64,000 nucleotides of DNA, taken from contig JAEYSV010000043.1 of assembly GCA_023434365.1 (NCBI GenBank), positions 35,546 through 99,545 of the forward strand, read 5' to 3'. The translations under genes and the position numbers were made by a program. The notes beneath the pieces were generated by a model. The model was not told where the DNA came from. It ran no database searches and was given only the letters and a program-made list of their open reading frames with translations. Below, in pieces: positions 16,589 through 24,372 of the stretch; the first letter of the stretch is position 1; every line of letters begins with the position of its first letter. This stretch comes from Bacillota bacterium (lineage in GTDB: Bacteria > Bacillota > Clostridia > Lachnospirales > Lachnospiraceae).

Positions 16589-16673
16589 TTGTATGCAATC
16601 CTTAGTATTGTATGCATTATAGTATCATGTATTTCATCATTATAGTTTGTATACAAGCTGCCTTGTTGAATAC
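16589..16673. promoter_or_regulatory. Cluster of operator-like palindromes upstream of kduI
   Basis: Four related 10-mers lie within 85 bp: TTGTATGCAA (16589-16598), TTGTATGCAT (16608-16617), TTGTATACAA (16647-16656, a perfect palindrome) and TTGAATACAT (16664-16673). The first three start 19 and 39 bp apart, close to whole helical turns. The nearby FadR/FCD-type GntR protein is the natural candidate to bind them. Assignment of regulator to site is inference. Confidence 0.55.
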
Positions 16674-16767
16674 ATTCTATCATGTCTAACGTAACTGTGC
16701 AACATGATAAAATAGCCAAATGTATTCATATAAAATCAGTAGAAATTCACAATAGAATTAACATAAA

Positions 16768-16803
16768 ATGCCAACATGTCGCATTATGCAACTATGTTGG
16801 CAT
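16768..16803 (-). terminator. Terminator of the amine oxidase gene
   Basis: Perfect 10-bp stem ATGCCAACAT / ATGTTGGCAT with a 16-nt loop, followed on the minus strand by TTTATGTTAATT. It lies 64 bp past the amine oxidase stop codon. Confidence 0.7.
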
Positions 16804-16866
16804 TTAGTTTATCTCTCATATTCCCAAAGCGGATAATCGCATTCCACTTTAACGCATACTCATAAC

Positions 16867-18558
16867 CTATTCAGATTGCGTAGATTTTCTACTTTGAAAA
16901 CTCATAAGCAATTTATTGGCAGCATCTTTTCCGGTATATAGTGCTCCCTGAATCCATCCATGTTTAGTAGATACATGTTCTCCTGCAAAGAATAAATGAT
17001 TATTATACTCAGGTTGTAGCATTTGATAAGCATATAGATTCTTTTGTCCAGGTAGTGACATAGCAAAAGATCCTCTAAAATGAGGCTCCGTGTTCCAATG
17101 AACCATTTTAAATGCTTCTACTATTGTGTCTAAGTACCCTCTTGGTAAACCATGAACTTCCTCGACATTGCTTCGAATCACTCCATAACGACGCCAGTCT
17201 TCCAAATTACCCAAACGTACAGCGTCCTGGCCAAAGTTATAGGAGGCAGTCAAAACTCCTGGTTCTGCAGCTAGCTGAAGTTTGTCTCTCGTATCATAAA
17301 TATGATCATTTGGATATATTATAAACTTAATTGGCAAGTCCGTTATGGAGATTCCGCCATTGATATTACCGTAGTAAGTATTCTTTTCCCAAAACCTCTG
17401 ATTACAATAAAACGCTGATTTCTGTGAGTCAATATAGTTTAACTGATAGATTGCCTGCATCTTTTGATTCGTAAATAACGGTCTTATCTCTACCGTTCGT
17501 AGTGCCGAAAACGGAATTGTACATATCACGTAGTCAAACTCTTCGATTGACTCATGCGCTTCATAGGTATTCATATACTGTACCTGGACCTTTTGTTGTC
17601 TATTAGCATACTGGTATAATCCTGTTACCAGATGACCTGGTTTATAGGTAACGTTACCCAGCTTATCCTTTGGTAAATTATTATACTGGATTGGATTGCT
17701 TTCATGGAAAGTATGATAAAAAGCCAGTGGCAAATTAACAAAACCATCTCGTATACGATAAATATTAAGAAAATCCAGGGAATAATTTTCTGTCGCTTCC
17801 TCATCATAACTTAGTGGAAATAAAGCAGCTAAAATAGGATTTAAATCATACATCAAATTCATAGCACCTTGACTCAACCCAAGATTCTCAACATATTGAC
17901 GTACACTAGTATTAATAAATGGTAGATATTGTGGGGAATACTCAGGCAATATCTGCAACATTTCAGCTCTTACTTCAGGTGGAAGTTGTTTCATTGGGTA
18001 GGTAAATGCATAATTCGTTATGTCAGTCCATGGAGTACTGCGCTCCTCAGGTGTCAAATCATATAGAGGATATAAATATTGCTCAATAGAATCTGTCATC
18101 CTTAACCTGACATTATGTACATAGCGAAACGCATTTGGCATGGGCGTAGATGCAGATATTGTATCTAGTTGAAGCAAATTGATATAATGCCAAGTAGTTT
18201 CATGAGTTACCGGTACTCTCAATGGTCCAAATTCTGCATAGTACTTTCCAGGTTCGTCAAAATAGTAGGTATATACTCTTCCCCCAATTCTGTCCTCTAA
18301 AGCTTCTAATATAGTTATGTCAGCGCCCATTTTCCGAAGTTCATAAGCAGCTGCCATACCTGCTAAGCCGCCTCCGATAATTCCTATTTTTAAGCCTTTC
18401 ATCTCACCAGGTGCTGCTAAAGTGGTAATCTCTTTTGGCGGACTAAGTAGCTTTACGATATATTCATAATCTTCTGGTCTGCCTAACATTTGTAGGGATT
18501 CTTTTATCATGCTATGACGCATGTCATCTGTAGGATTCATAAATGAGTCAGTGCTCAT
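16867..18558 (-). CDS. Flavin-containing amine / L-amino-acid oxidase family protein
   Basis: A 563-residue FAD enzyme. The Rossmann motif GIIGGGLAGMAAAYEL begins near residue 58, EALEDRIGGRVYTYYF completes the FAD contact, and the C-terminal FFAGEHVSTKHGWIQGALYTG is the second flavin-binding segment of the monoamine oxidase superfamily. The oxidase products would be an imine and H2O2, which is unusual in an anaerobe, so a dehydrogenase role is possible. GAGGT precedes ATG. It is upstream of, and 52 bp from, an AEC carrier gene on the same strand (carrier first), suggesting linked uptake or export of its substrate. Confidence 0.85.
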   Translation of the reverse strand: MSTDSFMNPTDDMRHSMIKESLQMLGRPEDYEYIVKLLSPPKEITTLAAPGEMKGLKIGIIGGGLAGMAAAYELRKMGADITILEALEDRIGGRVYTYYFDEPGKYYAEFGPLRVPVTHETTWHYINLLQLDTISASTPMPNAFRYVHNVRLRMTDSIEQYLYPLYDLTPEERSTPWTDITNYAFTYPMKQLPPEVRAEMLQILPEYSPQYLPFINTSVRQYVENLGLSQGAMNLMYDLNPILAALFPLSYDEEATENYSLDFLNIYRIRDGFVNLPLAFYHTFHESNPIQYNNLPKDKLGNVTYKPGHLVTGLYQYANRQQKVQVQYMNTYEAHESIEEFDYVICTIPFSALRTVEIRPLFTNQKMQAIYQLNYIDSQKSAFYCNQRFWEKNTYYGNINGGISITDLPIKFIIYPNDHIYDTRDKLQLAAEPGVLTASYNFGQDAVRLGNLEDWRRYGVIRSNVEEVHGLPRGYLDTIVEAFKMVHWNTEPHFRGSFAMSLPGQKNLYAYQMLQPEYNNHLFFAGEHVSTKHGWIQGALYTGKDAANKLLMSFQSRKSTQSE

Positions 18559-18610
18559 CAGTTTACCTCAAACACTTTTACTGTAATATATTAGATATTG
18601 ATAGAATATA

Positions 18611-19546
18611 TCACACAAACAAGCTCACTAAAACACCATACCCAACAAATGTAACAACCGTTGAGTATACCAACAGTTGCGTAAAGAAATCAGCTTCCTT
18701 TTGCTCCTTTATATAAAGCGGTAATATGTATGGTGCTGGTAGTAGAATAAAAGCGAAAAATGCCTGAGTAAACAGTGGATCCAAATCAGGAATTATCTTT
18801 GTTACAAAGAACAGTACCAATACTCCAAGGCCTAAAACAATAACTGCACGAGTTATAAGGTAGACCAGGGTGGTGCGTAAATTCGCACTTTGAAAAACCA
18901 TCGTATAGCCGATAACAATAAGTATCAATGGTGATGTGAGAGGTTTTAAAAATTCAATCACCGTAAGTATACTTTGCAAGAATACATTATCATTCATCAA
19001 GGAACGAGCTCCTAAAAGATTGACGCTAACTCCAAGGACAATCGCAATAATGGTTGGCGTGACTAGAAATTGCTTCATAGTATTACCAAGATGAAAGGAT
19101 TGATTAGAGGACTTGGATATTAATGGCACATAGAAAAACCAGATAAATAGTTCATGTCCGAACCCAATAAGCATAATTACTGGTAGTTGTTTTACCCCCC
19201 AGATAGCACCAAATAGTCCGACTCCAATCATCCCAAATTCGAAACCAGTCATATAGCCATTGGTATAAAACATCGGAAACATCTTTGGCATAAGAATATG
19301 CAAAACATGACCAACTAAATAGAGGAAGCAACAATATAGGAACATAATTACAAATAGTAAAAGATAGGAAGCCTGAAGTTTCATTGTCGAAAATGCGTCG
19401 AACAAGACAGCTGGCAGTGCAATCTTAATTATTAGTACCTTCACCCCTTCAATAAAGGAGTCTGAAAACAGTTTCTTCTTTTTTGCGATAAAACCAATCG
19501 CCATTAGTAGAAAAATAGGCAGTAATCTTCTTAATAATTCTTCCAT
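18611..19546 (-). CDS. AEC family transporter (auxin efflux carrier / malate permease type)
   Basis: A 311-residue membrane protein of about ten TM helices. It opens with the AEC pattern LLRRLLPIFLLMAIGFIAKKKKLFSD and has the mid-protein inverted half beginning near VIEFLKPLTSPLILIVIGYTM. Family members move small organic acids such as malate, malonate or arginine. It is followed by the amine oxidase gene at 52 bp. Substrate unknown. Confidence 0.85.
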   Translation of the reverse strand: MEELLRRLLPIFLLMAIGFIAKKKKLFSDSFIEGVKVLIIKIALPAVLFDAFSTMKLQASYLLLFVIMFLYCCFLYLVGHVLHILMPKMFPMFYTNGYMTGFEFGMIGVGLFGAIWGVKQLPVIMLIGFGHELFIWFFYVPLISKSSNQSFHLGNTMKQFLVTPTIIAIVLGVSVNLLGARSLMNDNVFLQSILTVIEFLKPLTSPLILIVIGYTMVFQSANLRTTLVYLITRAVIVLGLGVLVLFFVTKIIPDLDPLFTQAFFAFILLPAPYILPLYIKEQKEADFFTQLLVYSTVVTFVGYGVLVSLFV

Positions 19547-19607
19547 TATTCATTCCCTCGTATAGTTATATTTTACTCTAACTATATCACACTTTGAGGC
19601 ATATTTG

Positions 19608-20366
19608 CTACATACCAGTGTAAACGTGGATTGCATCCCGTAAAAATTTTGCTAATCCAGGCTGTTCTTTATCATAATATGCAGTAAATCTTTCGTCATC
19701 TACATACATCTGAGCTAATCCAGCATGTGCTTCTTTCGAGTAATTTTTCCAGGTGAAGCCTAACCACTGACGATGTAAATCAGCTGCCTTTTGACCTAAT
19801 TCTCCTGCTGGATCTCCAGTTTGGAAAGCTGCATAGAGAGTTTTCATAATTTCTTCGTTCAGTCTGTTCATTTCCTCATATTGTTCTTGCGTCATGTTCT
19901 TCAACAGGAAGTTTGACTGATTCACTGTCTCTTCTCCATACTTTTCACGAATTTCTTGCCCATATTTCCTCTCATTCTCATCAACTAGTTGCTTTTTAAA
20001 ACCTTCAAATTTATCTTTATCACTCATAAGGATACCCCTTTCTTTATAGCCAATTGTCTTGTTAATATTTTCAATCAACGTATCTAACTGTAACCTTTTT
20101 TCAAGAAGTTTTACACGGTGTTCTCTCAGCGCTTTTACCTCATCAAAATCAGGCGAAGCAATAATTTCACCTATATTTTCAAGATTCATACCTAATTCAC
20201 GGTAAAAAAGTATTTGCTGCAACCTGTCAACTTCCTTGTTTGAGTATATCCGATACCCTGATGAATTGATTCTAGCCGGCTTTAGAATCCCAATCTCATC
20301 ATAGTACCTTAATGTCCTCGTGCTTACACCCGCCATTTTGCTAAGTTTTTGTACTGAATACTCCAT
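19608..20366 (-). CDS. MerR-family regulator with TipAS domain
   Basis: A 252-residue activator. Residues 1-70 are a MerR winged helix (MEYSVQKLSKMAGVSTRTLR, then YYDEIGILKPARINSSGYR), followed by a dimerisation coiled coil. Residues about 115-250 form a TipAS ligand domain (FTWKNYSKEAHAGLAQMYVDDERFTAYYD is characteristic). TipAS domains bind thiopeptides and other lipophilic compounds and then activate the promoter. AGGAGG eight bases upstream fixes the start at 20366 rather than an upstream ATG. Its own promoter has the MerR-type 19-bp spacer. Confidence 0.92.
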   Translation of the reverse strand: MEYSVQKLSKMAGVSTRTLRYYDEIGILKPARINSSGYRIYSNKEVDRLQQILFYRELGMNLENIGEIIASPDFDEVKALREHRVKLLEKRLQLDTLIENINKTIGYKERGILMSDKDKFEGFKKQLVDENERKYGQEIREKYGEETVNQSNFLLKNMTQEQYEEMNRLNEEIMKTLYAAFQTGDPAGELGQKAADLHRQWLGFTWKNYSKEAHAGLAQMYVDDERFTAYYDKEQPGLAKFLRDAIHVYTGM

Positions 20367-20412
20367 GTTCTCACCTCCTATATTCATTTACACGCTCAAC
20401 ATACGTACGTTC

Positions 20413-20442
20413 ATCAGTAGGGGATTGATACCCGCTACTGAT
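20413..20442 (-). other. Hairpin at the 5' end of the merR transcript
   Basis: Arms ATCAGTAG-GGG / CCC-CTACTGAT form an 11-pair stem with loop. Its upper end lies at the predicted +1 of the merR promoter, so the leader would begin with this stem. It could stabilise the mRNA or be an additional operator. Further plus-strand sequence to 20686 shows only a small CTCAC/GTGAG dyad at 20613-20633. Confidence 0.5.
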
Positions 20443-20448
20443 AATATC

Positions 20449-20479
20449 ACTATACACATTTACGTTACGTCAATGTCAA
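20449..20479 (-). promoter_or_regulatory. MerR-type promoter with 19-bp spacer
   Basis: TTGACA (20474-20479 on the minus strand), a 19-bp spacer and TATAGT (20449-20454). The spacer contains the dyad ACGT-A-ACGT. Over-long 19-bp spacers with an internal dyad are the hallmark of promoters activated by MerR-family proteins, so the gene is probably autoregulated. Confidence 0.7.
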
Positions 20480-20686
20480 TAACTTTTTTTCAACGTTTTC
20501 TTCTAGTATATAACAGTATACTTGACAAGTAGATTAATATATAGTTACTATATATACAATACTCTCTTATCTCAGTCTTGACCTAACTCCCACTGAGAAT
20601 AGATTGATCATCTCACCACGTTAAGTAGTGAGAGTCTTCACCAACAGAGATAAAATTATTAATTGACAGCAGAAAGGTGCTTGACT

Positions 20687-21631
20687 ATGTTCAAATTCAA
20701 AAAACAGACTAAAGAAGAGATTGCAAAATTAATACATCAAATTGATGAACTAAATGCAAATCTTAATAAAAAAGACGATGAGTTACAGATTTTTTTAAAC
20801 GATTTACATAAAGAACTTATAACTGCAATGGAACAACACGATATTGTCAATTCCCAGCATGATATATTACATGTGATGGTTAGCAAGTTGTTAGGGGAAT
20901 TTGACAAAGTTGAAGAAAGCACTCTTTATTCCTATAAAGTTTCAGATGATATCTTGTCAAAGGGAAATAATTTGATTACTTCTTCTACGGAAATGGTGGC
21001 CATCTCAGAAAAAGGAAAAGAATCTGTTGACGATGTGCAGAATGTTATAGATACACTAGGTGAGCATTCCCGAAAAACATCTGAAAGTATGATGCAATTG
21101 AGTCAAAGTTCCAAAGAGATTGTTGATATCGTTGATGTAATTAATGGTATTTCTAAACAAACTAACCTATTGGCATTGAATGCCTCAATTGAATCTGCAC
21201 GTGCTGGTGAACATGGTCGCGGCTTTGCGGTTGTAGCAGAAGAAGTAAGAAATCTGGCGGACAGTACAAGCGAAAGTACAATTAGCATTGCTGAGTTAAC
21301 AAAAAAGATTCAGGACGAAATTGCTAAAGCTTACCAGAACAATCAGGAGAATCTGCGTATCATAGAGGAAGGATTGAAAAAGAGCACCGATACCTCTGAA
21401 TTAATTGCTACGCTGTTAACACATATCCATCATGTGCAAACCGAGGTCACAACGTTATTGACATCTATCGAATCTCAAAAGTCATCCAGTAAAACAGTTA
21501 TTGATAATTTCACAATAACAAAAGATATGTTTGAGGAAGCTAAAAATGTAATTTTACAACATATTGATGATGCTAACATAGTAAGTGAAAGAATCATGGA
21601 AGTAGTGGATAAAGTGAAACATTTTTCCTAG
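20687..21631 (+). CDS. Soluble methyl-accepting chemotaxis-type protein
   Basis: A 314-residue cytoplasmic receptor with no TM helix. An N-terminal coiled coil (residues 1-60) leads into a short MCP signalling domain with hairpin tip QTNLLALNASIESARAGEHG and the EEVRNLADSTSEST return helix. It lacks a recognisable sensory domain and would sense through the coiled coil or through partner proteins. AAAGGTG seven bases before ATG selects 20687. The gene is monocistronic with its own terminator. Confidence 0.9.
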   Translation: MFKFKKQTKEEIAKLIHQIDELNANLNKKDDELQIFLNDLHKELITAMEQHDIVNSQHDILHVMVSKLLGEFDKVEESTLYSYKVSDDILSKGNNLITSSTEMVAISEKGKESVDDVQNVIDTLGEHSRKTSESMMQLSQSSKEIVDIVDVINGISKQTNLLALNASIESARAGEHGRGFAVVAEEVRNLADSTSESTISIAELTKKIQDEIAKAYQNNQENLRIIEEGLKKSTDTSELIATLLTHIHHVQTEVTTLLTSIESQKSSSKTVIDNFTITKDMFEEAKNVILQHIDDANIVSERIMEVVDKVKHFS

Positions 21632-21717
21632 TTTTCATATTGTTCCTTTTTTTAATAAAACTGTTTTTCCACAAGTATGTAGATCACAATGTTTTTTAAG
21701 ATAAATAATAATCATAA

Positions 21718-21757
21718 AGAGAAGAGATAACTTATATGTTACCCCTTCTCTTTTTTA
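21718..21757 (+). terminator. Terminator of the soluble chemoreceptor gene
   Basis: Stem AGAGAAG...GATAAC / GTTAC...CTTCTCT followed by TTTTTT on the plus strand, 86 bp past the stop codon. A second T-rich repeat (ATCTCTTTTTT) follows. Confidence 0.7.
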
Positions 21758-21772
21758 TCTCTTTTTTATCTC

Positions 21773-22951
21773 TTACTTTCTTTCATTCTCATCTTTTTGA
21801 TAAACGATTGAACCATTTACTATCGTATAGACCGTTTCCGTAAATACCTCCATTGGATTACCAGTAAATATGGCAATATCAGCATCCTTACCAACTTCAA
21901 TACTACCCACTCTATCATCTACCCTACAAATCTTAGCAGCATTTATTGTAATGGCTTTGAGTCCTTCAGTGATGCCTAGCCCTTTTTTTGCTGCCAGCCC
22001 AGCATAAATAGGTAAATATTGAATAAGCGTAACCGGATGATCTGTTATAATGGATACCGTTACACCAGCTTTGGCAAGAACTCCTGAAGTTTTCAAATCC
22101 GCATTCTGTATTTCAAGTTTATTACGCGAAGCCAAATCAGGACCTACATTACATGGGTAACCACTCTCTCTAATTTCATCCGCTATAATGTGCCCTTCTG
22201 AGCAATGATCCAGGGTTAGGTCAAGATCAAATTCCTTAGCGATACGAATTGCTGTAAAAATATCATCAACTCGGTGAACATGTGCTTTCAATGGAATTTT
22301 TCGGTTAAGCACCGGAATCCAAGGTTCTAGTTCAAAGTTTTCTTCAAAGTCTTCTTGATTAGTTAAGGCTTGTTCTTTTTTCTTCTTATATTGCACAGCA
22401 TTAAATAATTCCTTACGAAGGAGAGCTGCTATTGTCATTCTGGTGGTAGGTTGCATTTTCAAATCTTTATATGATGCTTTTGGATTTTCACCAAACGATA
22501 TTTTCATTGCAGCTGGCTCTAAGACAATCATTTTTTGTATATCTCTACCATAAGTTTTCAGGAATACAAATTGACCACCAACAACGTTCGTACTGCCCGG
22601 GCCTGTCATCACAGATGTTACGCCTGCCTGCAGTGCATTATGAAAGGCTGGATCAAGTGTATTAACAGCATCCATTCCTCTCAACTGTGGAGTGATTGGT
22701 GCCGTAACTTCATTGCAGTCATCTCCTTCCGCACCTTTCTTTTCTTCCGTAATGCCAATATGACAATGCGCATCAATCAGACCGGGCATTACCCAGCAAC
22801 CGCTAGCATCAATGATGGTATCCGCCTCTGTCAACGATACATTGATCTTACTACCTACCTCAATGATTTTTTCATTTTCTATCAAGACATCTCCCGGCTC
22901 AAACACATCACCTACCATAGTATAAATAATCCCATTTTTTATAAGTAACAT
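21773..22951 (-). CDS. Imidazolonepropionase-like amidohydrolase
   Basis: A 392-residue amidohydrolase-superfamily metalloenzyme. PGLIDAHCHIGI carries the HxH metal pair, with further ligands in KAHVHRVDD and LDHCSEGH, and SIITDHPV supplies the final Asp. The ends VGSIEVGKDADIAIF and TIVNGSIVY are the composite beta-sandwich common to this group. Related enzymes hydrolyse cyclic amides or dipeptides such as Xaa-Pro. An M20 peptidase and a possible transporter lie upstream on the same strand, which suggests peptide or amide scavenging. GGAGG precedes ATG. Confidence 0.88.
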   Translation of the reverse strand: MLLIKNGIIYTMVGDVFEPGDVLIENEKIIEVGSKINVSLTEADTIIDASGCWVMPGLIDAHCHIGITEEKKGAEGDDCNEVTAPITPQLRGMDAVNTLDPAFHNALQAGVTSVMTGPGSTNVVGGQFVFLKTYGRDIQKMIVLEPAAMKISFGENPKASYKDLKMQPTTRMTIAALLRKELFNAVQYKKKKEQALTNQEDFEENFELEPWIPVLNRKIPLKAHVHRVDDIFTAIRIAKEFDLDLTLDHCSEGHIIADEIRESGYPCNVGPDLASRNKLEIQNADLKTSGVLAKAGVTVSIITDHPVTLIQYLPIYAGLAAKKGLGITEGLKAITINAAKICRVDDRVGSIEVGKDADIAIFTGNPMEVFTETVYTIVNGSIVYQKDENERK

Positions 22952-23047
22952 AACTCCTCCACGATTTGTCTTTATTCATTCAAGAAAACCACTAATAATA
23001 TATTTTAGGTAAGATTCATTGAACTTATTCACAAAAAAGGGTAGCAG

Positions 23048-23950
23048 TTATTTGTTTAGAATATACAATAATTTCAGATAATGATTTGCCTCGCGTAGTA
23101 CATGATCTGCTAAAAGAGGAGGGATAATAGATTTGATTTTACATTCTAACAACCCCGCTGTTGCTGCTTCTTTATAGTTTCTTATACTGTCTGTGGCCTT
23201 GAGGCTGCTCTTAAGAATATGCTCCTCACTCACTTTAATACATTTGCCAACTAATTTTTCAAATGTTATAGCAGTTGTTTCTGCTGTCATTTTTAATTCC
23301 TTTTCCGTAGGGTCTAACATACCATCAACAAATTGAGCATGCTCACTCATTATACTATTCCAGAAATTTAATTCTTCACACAATGTCTTTCTTGGAAGCT
23401 CTTTCTGCTGAAGGGCCTTTAAAATGGTAAAATAATAAATAGCTTCTCGTGAATCATGCTCTAGCATCTCTGGATAGAGTGAAATAAAAATATTGCATTC
23501 TAACTGTCTTTCTAATAACCTTGATTGAAATGAGATAACTTCCTGCAGTAAGCTTATTGACCTGTTATTGATATCGCTAGCAACTGTTTTCTGCCATTCC
23601 TCATACCGTCTACTATCACCTACTAACTCCATTTCAGCTCTTGTAATTTCAGTATTGATCTCTACTCCGGTAAGTCTTGCCGTGATTTCTTCCGCTTGTA
23701 AGGTGTAAGATGTAACGAATTCATTCGATTGGAGTGAATACTCTGACACTAGCCCATTCGCATAGTATACCGTTTCTTGTAGAAGCCTTTCAAAACTCTG
23801 CTTTAATAAATCAGCTTTTGCAATATTAGCACCTTCCACAGGTTGTAGATTGGTTTGAAGCAAAAATAGATGCTCCTTCATAATCCTCTGAAAAAACAAA
23901 TTAACTTCTAGTGAGATCCTTACGAACTCTTCTCTCGATAGCAAAAACAT
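23048..23950 (-). CDS. DUF2935 family protein
   Basis: A 300-residue all-helical protein made of two similar halves, each with the LSREEFVRISLEVNLFFQRI or EELNFWNSIMSEHAQFVDGM type helix rich in Glu and His, and the closing DHVLREANHYLKLLYIL. DUF2935 proteins are ferritin-like in overall design and have Glu/His residues that might bind metal, but their function is not known. The ATG at 23950 follows AGGGG closely; a TTG four codons earlier is the alternative. No obvious terminator follows. Confidence 0.82.
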   Translation of the reverse strand: MFLLSREEFVRISLEVNLFFQRIMKEHLFLLQTNLQPVEGANIAKADLLKQSFERLLQETVYYANGLVSEYSLQSNEFVTSYTLQAEEITARLTGVEINTEITRAEMELVGDSRRYEEWQKTVASDINNRSISLLQEVISFQSRLLERQLECNIFISLYPEMLEHDSREAIYYFTILKALQQKELPRKTLCEELNFWNSIMSEHAQFVDGMLDPTEKELKMTAETTAITFEKLVGKCIKVSEEHILKSSLKATDSIRNYKEAATAGLLECKIKSIIPPLLADHVLREANHYLKLLYILNK

Positions 23951-23993
23951 ATCCCCTGTCAAATAATCATTACTATATTATATATGGCAATAA

Positions 23994-24041
23994 TAAAAAA
24001 GTACCAGGTAATAGGTCAAAGTAAACCTATTACACTGGTAC
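23994..24041 (-). terminator. Minus-strand terminator downstream of the M20 gene
   Basis: Long stem GTACCAG-TAATAGGT / ACCTATTA-CTGGTAC (one bulge), followed on the minus strand by TTTTTTATTATT. No minus-strand gene ends close to it. The nearest upstream minus gene is the M20 peptidase ending at 24369, so its transcript would run across the small spore-type gene before stopping here. Confidence 0.75.
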
Positions 24042-24147
24042 ATAGCTCTCTTTGGTAAATGACGGCATAATCTATTGATGGATATACTCTTTGATTTTTT
24101 TGGAATACTAACAATGTAATCTACTAATTAACTAAAAGGAGGCAACT

Positions 24148-24372
24148 ATGAATAATGATTCTAATACGACAAAAAATATGACGAGCGGTACTAATATCTC
24201 AAATGGAGCATCTAATCTCGGTGCAACCTCTTCTTATATGGGTAATATTAGTTCAAAAGACGTTGGTCTTATGCCTTATGCCGGACGTTTAGGTGGTGAA
24301 ATGGTGCGTCGAATGATTAAAGCAGAAGAAGAACGACTCACCGCCAAATATCAAAAGGATAAAACTTTCTAA
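24148..24372 (+). CDS. Small protein with SASP-like C-terminal motif
   Basis: A 74-residue protein with AAAAGGAGG before ATG. The first 45 residues are rich in Asn, Ser, Thr and Gly. The C-terminal part, RLGGEMVRRMIKAEEERL, resembles the G-x-x-G-G-E-x-x-[KR]-R-[LM]-[IV] signature that closes alpha/beta-type small acid-soluble spore proteins. The first SASP signature and the protease cleavage site are missing, so it is either a diverged minor spore protein or a remnant that kept one helix. Its stop codon overlaps that of the convergent M20 peptidase gene. Confidence 0.7.
   Translation: MNNDSNTTKNMTSGTNISNGASNLGATSSYMGNISSKDVGLMPYAGRLGGEMVRRMIKAEEERLTAKYQKDKTF

Noticed and set aside
20523..20686. 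c-di-GMP riboswitch in front of the soluble chemoreceptor
   Set aside because: The GACGCAAAGC and GCCAG boxes are missing; only a small hairpin is seen.
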